Shown: one piece after another, positions 27,201-35,854 of the stretch | Layout of the letters: each line of letters starts with the position of its first letter | Numbering within the stretch: the first letter of the stretch is position 1 | Assembly: GCA_001598975.1 (NCBI GenBank) | Contig: BBXU01000930.1 | Coordinates: forward strand, 1 to 55,056 | From: Parachlorella kessleri | Lineage: Eukaryota; Chlorophyta; Trebouxiophyceae; Chlorellales; Chlorellaceae | DNA length: 55,056 nucleotides | Reading direction: 5' to 3' | Made by a program: the position numbers and the translations under genes | Notes under the pieces: model-generated | Database searches by the model: none | Told to the model about the DNA's origin: nothing | Seen by the model: the letters and a program-made list of their open reading frames with translations, nothing else

Positions 27201-27410
27201 GGATTGAGCTGTACTAACTGTGTATGCTGGCTGCAACATTGCTCAAGTCTGGGCTGAAGGTTACTATGGTGGTGGTACCTAGTCCTGTTCTGCCATTGAA
27301 GTCCTGGCTTAGCAGTCAAACAGCTTTGCTTGATCTTGCATTGTGCCTTTGCCTGCAGTGAATTTGAGAGCGAATCTGATGGTGGCGACGATTATGCCCC
27401 CAGCGACTGA
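15273..27410 (+). CDS. TOP2: DNA topoisomerase II
   Basis: ATP-driven double-strand passage enzyme, about 1551 residues, nuclear. Thirty-six exons: 15273-15320, 15405-15514, 15623-15854, 16099-16236, 16433-16537, 16730-16921, 17214-17369, 17577-17687, 17897-17980, 18149-18326, 18547-18697, 18914-19013, 19263-19433, 19716-19841, 20052-20109, 20326-20468, 20715-20840, 21067-21199, 21453-21609, 21907-22090, 22363-22470, 22655-22721, 22918-23043, 23235-23359, 23664-23825, 24074-24298, 24496-24591, 24757-24823, 24994-25188, 25366-25476, 25688-25835, 26052-26218, 26382-26425, 26560-26682, 26959-27095, 27359-27410. ATPase: EILVNAADNK, NNGAGIPVEVH, GRNGYGAKL, QTKDTLTL. TOPRIM: EGDSAK (about 476), PLRGKLLNVRDA, DQDHDGSHIKGL (about 551). 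Cleavage core: DGLKPGQRKILF and the catalytic Tyr in SPRYIF (residue 805 in this model). C-terminus: alternating acidic and Lys/Ala/Pro-rich blocks. Introns at 17981 and 20841 have GC donors. Least certain: the acceptor of exon 2. Confidence 0.96.
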
Positions 27411-27587
27411 GCAAGCGTGCAGCAGGAGAGGCAGGCAGGCAGGCAGTAGGCAGTTGTCAAATGGTTTGATTGCGGTAGCAAGGTAGCATAGACATGGAAT
27501 GGAGCTGGGTATCTCCGGTAGGTTAAGATTCCACCATTAAGTTGAGCAAGCACTGTTAGCCAGTGGGTTCGAGGAACCATGTACACT

Positions 27588-27592
27588 TTACA
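27588..27592 (-). terminator. Candidate UGUAA poly(A) signal of IPK1
   Basis: TGTAA on the minus strand, about 134 bases past the IPK1 stop. A nearer copy at 27696-27700 would leave a 3' UTR of only about 40 bases. Confidence 0.4.
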
Positions 27593-27649
27593 CCCAAGCA
27601 TACCTTTCACAGAGAGGTTGCATGCGCCTGTAACTCAGTCACACGTCAA

Positions 27650-27654
27650 TGTAA
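27650..27654 (+). terminator. Candidate UGUAA poly(A) signal of TOP2
   Basis: TGTAA about 240 bases after the TOP2 stop. An alternative copy is at 27629-27633. Confidence 0.4.
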
Positions 27655-27725
27655 AGCATGTCCAAATCAAGCTGAAAGATACGGGAATTTTTCATTTACA
27701 TGCATGCTTCAGCTGTCATGTCAGA

Positions 27726-29955
27726 TTATCCATCTATCCGCAGCTGCTGCTGATTTTCCTGCTGCTCCCGCGCAACCTTGACAATCCTCTGGTCCAGCTC
27801 AAAGTGCTGTGGAATCTTGGCCAAAGCTTTCATGTCCAGGTCAACAAATGCCACTTGGTATTGGTACCACTGCTGCCCGCTGCTGCTTACTGAATCCTCA
27901 AGCACCACTGCATGGTTTAGCCCCTCCACACAGGACGCAAGCACATCAGAGGTGCTACAAACAACTTTGCCGCCCCGCTGCTGCAACTCCCGCCCCTCGG
28001 TCGCTGATGCTAGTCGCCGCAAACTGATCATGAGGGCACAATCCTTGGCAGTTGCAGATACCACATATCGACGCAGAAGCGAGTAAGCCTCACTTGTGGG
28101 TAGGGATAGCACCTCCTGTACACCCTGATGATGTGTTGCAAGTAGCTGTGAGCTGCCCAAGCTGGTGCTGCTGTCTTCTGTGGTGGCTTGCTGTGCAGAA
28201 GATACACGGGATAGCAGCTTGCAGTACAAGGCAAAGATGCCCTCTATGTCGACCTCACAGTGCTGCTGCGCGCTCAAGAGTCGGTTCAAAACACCTGCAG
28301 GGAGTCAAACATGCGGTGGCAGAATGTGCAAGACTTTGCCTTCCCTATGGCTGCGGCAGGTTCACTTTAGCTGACCAACGTTGCAGCCTAGAGGTGTGAG
28401 CGACATTATTTAATATGGGTACTAGCAATGGTAAGATCAGCCTTAGTAATGCAAAAGGGTTCCTGTGTTCCTTACCTTCTAGTAACAGGATCTGGACCAG
28501 CACTTTCAGCAGCTCCTCCAACCCAGCATCGGGTTCCGCATCAGTTGCCTCTGTGGCAGCCGCTGTGGCATTGTCGACAGTGGCCGGGTCATGCCCTACA
28601 GCAGCCCACTTGCTGAGGCCTTCTTGCAGCCCCACTGGCGCACCGCCAAAAAACAACCGCAAGTTGTTTTGCGGGTGGGCAAAGAGGGCTCTCAGCGCAG
28701 CCAGCATGCGCTGGGGCTGGTTAGAGAACAAGTCAAGAGGGTCATAGCTGCTTGCAGCTGCCAACTTCCCCTCTGCCACCTTGAGCAGTTGGTGCAGCTG
28801 GTACCGTGACCTGTAAAGAAGTTGGATAGAAGTCTCTGGCTTAGCTCTTTCACAATTGAAGGGCAGTGCCAATTGGGAATACTCATTCTTGTGCTGCACA
28901 CAAACTGAATGAGACTGTTGCAGGTACAACACCCCCTTTAAACCTCTGCGACACCTCTATGCATTCACAGGTTCCAGCAGCCATAAGGAGTATGCGGCCT
29001 ACTAACGGCGTGTGCACACCTGGTTTGCTTGATGTGGTTGTCCGGGTGGATTGCCGGGGAAGCTGTCACATACCCACACTTGGGCTTTATCTCCACACAT
29101 AGAACAGGCGATGCATGACGTGGTGAACCTTGGTCACCGTCCCCAGGCTCTGTGTTGCATGCCTCGCGGTTAGCAGCACATTTACTACCAGGGCTGGCTC
29201 TTGGGTGAAGAGAGTGCAGCGGCTGATCTGCCAGCAGTGTGACGTCTGGCATCAGAAGAGCAGGCGTCGTGCTGTCCCCGGGCAAGAGCTGGCTGTCCCC
29301 ATGACTGCCAGTCCCTGTGAGGCTGTATAGCTGACCTAGGAAGTTGGGAGACACCTGTATGGGAACCTGCAAAGGAAGCCTAGTTTCAGCCTATCTGATG
29401 GGTGGCTGATGAGGACGTACCAGCTAGCCAGCTGCGCTGACCCTACTCCAGTCGTAGCAAGCACCGATCAACCTGTTTCCTGTCTAGCTAGGGTGGTACA
29501 GACCTGGCTTGGCACATATTCACTTCCCAGGAGCGGCATCAAGCACTGCTCCGTGTAAATGAGCTCCAGCGCCAAAGGGCTGGCCTGGTGTTGGCCCAAC
29601 ACTGGCGCCCAGACGTCGTTTTCCAACTCCTGCTGTGCAGTCTTGCCAACGGAGCATGCCCGCCGCAGGCTTTTGCGGACTTTCAGCACACGGCCCACCT
29701 GCAGACAATGGAGGCACGCTCCTGACGGCGTGTTCACCAGGTGCTCAGTTTGATTAAGGCAAGCCCGCTTGACAGCCCTTTCAGCAGGGGCACAGATAGG
29801 TGTGCAACATGTAGCTAACCCAGGGTCTGCGTGCCCCATCCACCGCTTGCTCCTCGGGCGCCTACCAAGTCTGATCTGCTCCCCGTGTATCCAAAAACAA
29901 CGTTGGCGTTGCCCTCGCCCTTGAAGGCCCAGTCACCTGGCTGGCCCAAGTCCAT
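27726..29955 (-). CDS. IPK1: Inositol-pentakisphosphate 2-kinase
   Basis: Phosphorylates inositol pentakisphosphate at the 2-position to give phytate (InsP6). About 511 residues in five exons: 29955-29866, 29698-29504, 29366-29020, 28810-28476, 28294-27726, all joining in phase. Family motifs in order: DWAFKGEGNANVVFGYTG (nucleotide-binding loop, about 8-25), VGRVLKVRKS, MPLLGSEYVPSQ, VLCVEIKPKCGY (about 182-193), SRYQLHQLLK, SSYDPLDLFSNQP, ALFAHPQNNLRLFFGG, SATAKDCALMISL and FVDLDMKALAKIPQHFELDQ (metal-binding Asp pair). The length is slightly above plant IPK1 (about 450) because of a Ser/Ala-rich insert before CVEIKPKCG and another in the last exon. The start is the only Met upstream of the GEGNAN motif in the first exon. 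Head-to-head with the coiled-coil gene, tail-to-tail with TOP2. Confidence 0.93.
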
Positions 29956-30204
29956 CACATGAAGAGGGCAGCTCTCTATCACACAAAAATTGGCTTCGGT
30001 TAGCAGCGCAATTCTTATGGCCTCTGATCAAGGGGGAGGGCGAGGGGGAGGGCGCCCTCAGGATGCAAGGGGGAGGGCGCCCTCAGGATGACCAACCTTT
30101 GTCACGGCGCCTTCCAATGAGAAACATCAAACCATGGTTTACCATCCTGCGACGGGCAATCGACAAGATCACCTGCAGGAGCCTAGCAGCAGAGTGGAAG
30201 CACC
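29956..30204. promoter_or_regulatory. Divergent promoter region IPK1 / coiled-coil gene
   Basis: 249 bases between the start codons. It carries a G-rich tandem repeat at 30031-30090. Both promoters and both 5' UTRs must lie here, so the repeat is within either or both. Confidence 0.6.
30031..30090 (+). repeat. G-rich tandem repeat with G-quadruplex pattern
   Basis: The unit GGGGGAGGGCGCCCTCAGG plus ATG occurs at 30044-30065 and again at 30069-30090 (25-base period), preceded by a partial copy. The stretch 30032-30052 has four G runs (5, 3, 5 and 3 bases) split by 1, 3 and 1 bases, which fits the intramolecular G-quadruplex rule. Each unit also contains the palindrome GGGCGCCC. Confidence 0.85.
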
Positions 30205-33200
30205 ATGGCTACGGCAGCGGTCGCACACAGGGATGTCCACACGCTTGAAAAGGTGAGAGAAGCGACCTGGTCTTCGTACACCAAGCAGCACAACGGCATC
30301 GGAAAGCGTGACAAGTCAGTCGTTGAGCAGGTTCTGCAGGTTCTGAAGCAGATCTGAAGCAGGTTCTGCAGATCCTAGCTAGATCCTTACATGACATGAT
30401 CTTGCATGACCAGGCAAACTCACAGATGAACTTTCCAGTAGTGTAGAACTCTATCGATATCTATAGCATATGTGGCCGCGTCATGAGTTGAGGTTGCTTC
30501 TGGACCAGCCCTAACCTCACTCTCTCCTGTCGCTCGCTGCTGGATGTGCAGGCATGGAGCGTGGTACAGCGCTCCAAGGCAGAGACAGCAGCAGACGTGT
30601 GTGAGATAGAGCCGGCCGAGCCTGAGCCAGCACCAGTGCCCCACCTCAACCTGCAGCACCTGCAGCGCTGCCTTGATGGCCCGCCATCTCCTCCCCAGGT
30701 CCCCCGTTGCACGCCCCGCAACATGGGCGGCGCCAGTAGCAGCGAGGAGATGGTCAATGGCCTGCAGCGTGCGCTGGTGGCGGAGCAGAATCGTGCTGCG
30801 TCGTTCAAGCAGCAGCTGGGGTTGTTCAAGCGGCAGCATCAGATGGAGCTGGCGGCTGTCAGGGACGAGCTTGGGGAGGCTGAGAGGCAGCTGCAGTCTA
30901 AGTTGGCACTGATGGGTCGTAGCCTGGCCGCAAGTGACGAAGAAATAGCGTCGCTGCGGCGCGCACTGGCGCTAGAGCAGGGCAGGTCAGCGTCCCACCG
31001 CCAGGCGCTGGAGGCAGCCAAGAAGGAGCATCACATCATCACCAGCAACATGCGGGAGCAGCTGTGGGAGGCAGGCAGGGCAGAGAAGGACGTTGACGCC
31101 CTCCGCCGCAGCCTGATGGCCGGCAGGGAGGAGGTGTCGAATGCCAAGATCCTCCTTACGGCGGCCCAGGGCAGGGCGGCCCAGCTGGAGAGGATGCTGG
31201 AGGCGGCGGGCACTGACAGGTCGCCACCGGACCAGATGTCCGCCCTCAGGGCCGCCGCGGCGGCAGAGCTGGAGGCCGCGCTGCAGGCAGCCGAGCGGCG
31301 ACGGCAGAGCGAGGTGTCGGCGGTGGCCAGGGAGGCGGCAGGCGCTGCTCGGGAGCTGGCCACTGCCCAGAAGCACAACGCTGTGATGCAGGAGAAGCTG
31401 AGGGCCAAGGAGGCCGAGGCAAGCAGGCTGAGCGTGGCTCTGACCGCTGCCGAGAGGATGGTGAGCTGGGGTTGAGAAGCGGTGCAGAGTTGGCTATTGA
31501 CAACTCGTTGCGTTGTTTGGAATGCGCCTGTGCTATCCCCACCCATGCTGCTTGAACAGATCTTGGGTTATGCCGCTGCACACCTCAAAACGTGTCGATG
31601 CAGTTGTTGGTGGATGTTGTGAAGTCGAAACCCTATTGATGTTGCTGACCTGCAACTGAGCCATGTCAAGCCAAGGAACATTGGCTGTCCCAACGCGTAC
31701 TCACTTCACCTGTTTTCTCCACCCTTTGACAGGCTGCAAATGCCAAGGAGGAGGTCAAGTGGGTGAAGGAGGCGCTACAAGAGAAGGAGGCAGAAGTCAC
31801 AAAGCTTCAGAGGGCCGCTGGTGGTAATAAGTCCAGGGTAAGTTGAGCAGGCCAACAGGCTGGTTGGTGTGCACATGGCAGCTGGCTGAGCGCCCCGGTA
31901 TTGCAGCTGGGCAGATGTGAAAACTTACTAAACTGCCTGCAACCATGGAAGGTAGAAGGTGCTCCACCTTCTTGTGCTCACGTACTGACTGGGCTGATTT
32001 TGGCAAGGCAGCCTCCCTGCAATTTGCCGCCTGCCAACAGTTGACCTCCGTGACAACTTCCCTTCCCAACCACAGAAACAATCCTGTTCTCATCTTGCCT
32101 TGCTATGACGCGTTATTGGCGCCTGTTACGCCGCAGGCTCTGCTTGGCATCCCCTCTGCCCTGTCCAAGCCACTGCCGCTCAACACTCCCGCCCAGGCCC
32201 TGGAGCCCTACGACAGCGGCTCCCCCACCCAAGAGCCAGCCTCCGCCGCCAGGCAGCTGGCAGCCGCCAGCAAGTTGGCCGCTGCTGAGCTGGCCGCAGC
32301 GCTCAAAGCGACGGAGCGCAGGCGCCAGGAGGAGGTGGCCACCCTGATAGGCCAGCTGGCGGGGGCACAGCGCCAGCTGGACAGCCTGCAAGGCATGCTA
32401 GGCGACAAGCAGGCTGAGCTGGCTAAGGCCCAGGCAGCAGCGTACACGGCGCGGAAGCAGGTGGGCGTCGGGTGGTTGAGTGGTAATGTGAGCCTCGGGC
32501 GTGCGTAGAAAGGCGAATGGTGGAGGAGTGTGGGGTGATGGCAAAGCGTGCCGGCAGCTCTCTTTCACCGCCCCTACAAGCAGGTGGGTTGTGGGTGGGA
32601 GGATTTGTGGGTGGGTGGGTGGGTGAGCTGTGGTAAGAAGTATGAGGTGGTATAAGCGAGGTGGGGTTGTCCCTGCAGATGGGTAACACAGCATATTGTA
32701 GTGCAGCTGGAGAACTGCTGTTGGTGTTGTGCCATAGGTCTACAATTGCACACTGCAATCATAGCACCAAACAAGCGCAGCAAGTATAGGTGCTGCTGCC
32801 AGCTCTCCTTACTGGGCAGGTCTCCTTCAGCCACCGTGTCTCATTCCTCCCTGGTTACGTTCCTGCCCTTGAGACCTCGTTTTGCCTTTTCTGTGGGTTC
32901 CTGCAGGCCGCCGAGGCTATTGAGTCCCTGCAGCAGCAACTGGTGCAGACCGTGTCGGGCTGGCTGCACAGCGGGCCCAGCGACATTCCAGGAGAGCTTG
33001 CCAGCAGCGTCCAAGCCCTGCTAGGCCAGCTGCAGGAGAGCTGCCAGCTGGAGATGCAGAACCAGCAACGCCCTGCGGCGGCAGCAGCAGTGCTGCCAGC
33101 GGTGTTGATAACTGTAGGGGCGGGGCGGCCGCCAACCACCCCTGCACCGACATCAGGGCGCAAGGCTGGGCCAGAGGGCAGTCCGCGCCGCAGCCCCAGA

Positions 33201-33287
33201 CGGCTGCACAGCCCCCGCCGGCTGCCCAGCCAACACCCTGCCCATCTGCAATCCCACAGGGTGGCGGCAGACGGGACTCAGTACTGA
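30205..33287 (+). CDS. Unrecognised coiled-coil protein with SPRR tail
   Basis: About 588 residues in five exons: 30205-30252, 30552-31460, 31733-31837, 32137-32460, 32907-33287, all in phase. The start 30205 lies in the favourable context CACCATGGC. After about 75 residues of Glu/Pro-rich sequence come about 250 residues of heptad-like coiled coil (runs such as ALRRSLMAGREEVSNAKILL and AAAAELEAALQAAERRRQSE), a shorter segment, a second coil of about 80 residues (ELAAALKATERRRQEEVATL), a Ser/Pro linker, a third helical piece (AAEAIESLQQQLVQTV) and a basic tail with three SPRR-type motifs. It has no signal peptide, membrane segment or enzyme motif. Coiled coils resemble many unrelated proteins, so no function is given. 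SPRR motifs can bind AT-rich minor grooves or be CDK/SR-kinase sites; this is only a suggestion. Divergent from IPK1. Confidence 0.85.
32582..32626 (+). repeat. GGGT tandem run in intron 4 of the coiled-coil gene
   Basis: Four GGG runs at 32609-32623 separated by single T residues, with more GGGT copies just upstream. This is the classic parallel G-quadruplex pattern and lies on the transcribed-sense strand of the intron 32461-32906. Confidence 0.85.
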
Positions 33288-33691
33288 AGCACTGTTGGCG
33301 TAAAGTTGTTCACAAACTAGTGGAGATAAGGTGCAGCTGGGCTGGCATTTGAAGCTGGACTGCTGGTGAGGGTTAGCTGGCAGAGCGACTGAGGGTCCAC
33401 AGGATTTGCTTGCTGTGTAGCTAGAAACAGGAGCTACGTCGGGCAACAGCAGCAGGAGCAATGGCTGTTTGAGATGCATGGCTTATCGGGAGATCAGGTT
33501 ACACGCAGGGGCCAGCGCCATGCGTGCAGTTTACAGCAATTGACAAGTGTTGGTTGCTTGCTTGACATGCTGAAGCAGGAAATAGAACGTAGGCAGGCGG
33601 CATTAGAAGAACATTGGGCAGGTTCTTGTGAGAGTTGCAGTCCAGTGCTGCCCATCTGGCGGTTTTCGAGAAGTGGTTTACCTTTGCATTG

Positions 33692-33789
33692 CTAGCATGG
33701 GTGGCAGGTAGTGCGAACAGGGAGTGAGAGTTGACCTGGACTGACAGGGCTGGATGCAGAGTGTGCCTGAGTCTTGCCTGACTTCTAAT
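33692..33789. repeat. Direct repeat copy 1 (about 95 bases)
   Basis: Begins AGCATGGGTGGCA and ends GAGTCTTGCCTGA. It aligns end to end with 34063-34158, sharing GTAGTGCGAACAGGG, GGACTGACAGGGCTGGATGC and GCCTGAGTCTTGCCTGA. Confidence 0.8.
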
Positions 33790-34062
33790 CCAGTAGTTCT
33801 CTCTCCTAGATAAGCTAGGGCCACTAGGAGCCTTTTATTAACATAGGACTGCCGAACCCACAGAACGAGATCTAGCATTGGTTGACTCTTTGGGGCCGGA
33901 TTCTACAGCCCTGTCCGATTTGCGCTGTTATTGCGTTCGCAAATATTTGTGCCAATCAGATGGATGTGCAGGCGGCGCTGGCAACCTTTTTTCACTTTGT
34001 GATATCACTCTGGGCCTGGTTTCATTGCATGGCTGCAAGCATGGCTGCATGGCTGACTTTTT

Positions 34063-34158
34063 AGCATGGGTGGCACGTAGTGCGAACAGGGGAAGACTTG
34101 GGCTGGACTGGACTGACAGGGCTGGATGCAGAATGAGCCTGAGTCTTGCCTGATTTTT
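34063..34158. repeat. Direct repeat copy 2 (about 95 bases)
   Basis: Second copy, same orientation, 371 bases from the first. The flanking sequences differ, so this is not a larger tandem duplication. A weaker third copy may sit in the last TOP2 intron near 27165-27230 (GGGTGGCAGGTACTGC). Confidence 0.8.
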
Positions 34159-34488
34159 TGCCGACTGTTTATCAAGCAAGACTTCAACAGACATGACCTA
34201 ATGTTGCTAACGTCTTTGCATCTCTTTTAGCAGCCTCTTTGGCCAGCGTGTCAGAGTTTTACTAGGAGGCACTGGTACAGTTACATGTCATCAAAAAGTG
34301 GTCACAGCGCCAATCATCACACCTTGGAACGAAATGGAGTTGTTCATTTGTTAGGAGTACAAAACTGCCATCCAGTCCAGCGTGGAACTCACCAGGAGTG
34401 CTCAGCCCTGGCGCTGCACGAGGCGTGTCATAAGCACACATGCATGATGCCATTTATCAAAACTGTTGCAAGAGAATGTGCTGATCAT

Positions 34489-34493
34489 TTACA
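34489..34493 (-). terminator. Candidate UGUAA poly(A) signal of COX19
   Basis: TGTAA on the minus strand about 185 bases past the COX19 stop. A further copy lies near 34282. Confidence 0.4.
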
Positions 34494-34677
34494 TGCAAAC
34501 CCGGTCCTCCAAGCAGAGCTGGTGTAAGCAAGCCCAGGCTGGCCACCTGTGGTTTGGATATAACAGCTTTTCCGACAGATTCGATACTACTAATGTGTAC
34601 ACCTATCTTCCTCCGACCTCTCTGCAAGCGCACCTGATTTGCAAACAGGGCAGCGTTGGCATCCGCGCCTCTAACAC

Positions 34678-35459
34678 TCATTTCTGCTGGTAGGGCTGCT
34701 TGACGTACAGCCCAGCTATGAAGCCTGTCTGTTCTCGTGACTGCTTCGGCTGCTCAGGCCCCTTTGGCCGTGGCTGCGCCTGTGCCTCTCCCTCCTTGAA
34801 GCCCAGTTCTTCTAAGGATTGAGGAGCCATTAGATTCCTGCAACACACGGCGAACACACAATACACAGCAGTTTGGGACCCAGAGAGTCCAAGGAGCAGG
34901 CTGACCACGCCAGGCTCCTCAGGGAGGCCAAGCACAGCAGGCTCCTCAGGGAGGGAGGCTAAGCACAGCAGACTCCTCAGGGAGGCACTACATGGTGGGC
35001 TCAAATGTCTTCCACTGGTAGCTGACAGAACCGATGACTCTAAACCCAGGGGAACGGTATTGTCGCAGCCGTCTAACTGCCGGCTCACCGCTCCATCCTG
35101 CACCTAAGGTAACGCTTGGTAACTTCCCGGCAAGCATCTGCGTCGCCTTTGCTGTCAGCAAGGCACTTCAAATACTCGTCCTTGACCTGCAGCCACAAGC
35201 AGCACACGCGCTGCTGCACTTAGTGCACACAACGGCCAAAGAAGCATACCACGGACGCCGTGCTGGAACCAATTCAGATGTCAGACCTAAGCTCCCATCC
35301 AGGCAACCTTGTTGTGGATGCCAGCAGTCACGAGCGCCATTTCCAAGTAACACGCCTTCCTACCGTTGTACACTCGCCAAAGTGGTCTAACGGGAACACG
35401 CCTTTCTCAGGGGGCTTGGGTGCCTGGTTCCGACTGCCTCCAATCGATACCGCGCTCAT
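34678..35459 (-). CDS. COX19: COX19, twin CX9C cytochrome c oxidase assembly factor
   Basis: Small CHCH protein of the mitochondrial intermembrane space involved in copper delivery to cytochrome c oxidase. 117 residues in three exons: 35459-35364, 35186-35089, 34837-34678, all in phase. Seen: [11 protein letters not shown], then the twin motif, [11 protein letters not shown] and [11 protein letters not shown], each with exactly nine residues between cysteines, followed by RMERNLM and [11 protein letters not shown], the COX19 ending. A Gln/Lys/Pro-rich tail of about 45 residues is longer than in animal COX19. No cleavable presequence is visible, as expected of a Mia40 import substrate. The exon borders split the motifs, so no single open frame shows the protein. 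Divergent from EHD. Confidence 0.95.
34911..34987. repeat. Triple tandem repeat in COX19 intron 2
   Basis: Three copies of a CAGGCTCCTCAGGGAGGC-type unit (27-32 bases) start at about 34911, 34938 and 34970. It lies wholly inside the intron 35088-34838. Confidence 0.8.
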
Positions 35460-35854
35460 ACTGCCTTTGTAGGAGTCTCTAGTATAGACTACCACGTGTA
35501 TGACAAGTTAACAAGAGCTTAGGGTGTCAATATAAGGGTCATGCACTTAATACTCGTTGACAGCCAGCCTCGGAGTTACTTGTACTTTAGAAAGGGCAAC
35601 CAGCAGGCAATTTGTTTATCAACAGCTGCAATAAGAGAAAAGAGACCTGTGAACGAGGCACATCTATGAGAAAGGTGACGCATGTAACGTAATTGGTGAC
35701 CGCGGCACCTAGCTCCGCTCGTTCTGCCGTGAGTGCAAGGATGTTAATCATCAGAGGGAAAAAGGAGATTAGGAACATGGCAACGCGTACCACACATGAC
35801 GCATTGCTAGCCTGATCTCGTACCTCGTGGTTGTCTGATCGATAGCTTTGGACC
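35460..35854. promoter_or_regulatory. Divergent promoter region COX19 / EHD
   Basis: 395 bases between the two start codons, AT-richer than the flanking exons. No clear TATA box or repeat was placed. Confidence 0.55.

Larger units (their letters stand above)
27411..27725. other. Convergent 3' region TOP2 / IPK1
   Basis: 315 bases between two stop codons. It holds UGUAA motifs for both strands (plus 27629-27633 and 27650-27654; minus 27588-27592 and 27696-27700). If the distal ones are used, the two mRNAs overlap tail to tail. A GCAG-type short repeat (aggcaggcaggcag) lies at 27429-27444. Confidence 0.5.
33288..34677. other. Convergent intergenic region, coiled-coil gene / COX19
   Basis: 1390 bases without a supported gene. 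It holds the two direct-repeat copies listed separately and the COX19 poly(A) candidate. No plus-strand UGUAA was found for the coiled-coil gene. Confidence 0.6.
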
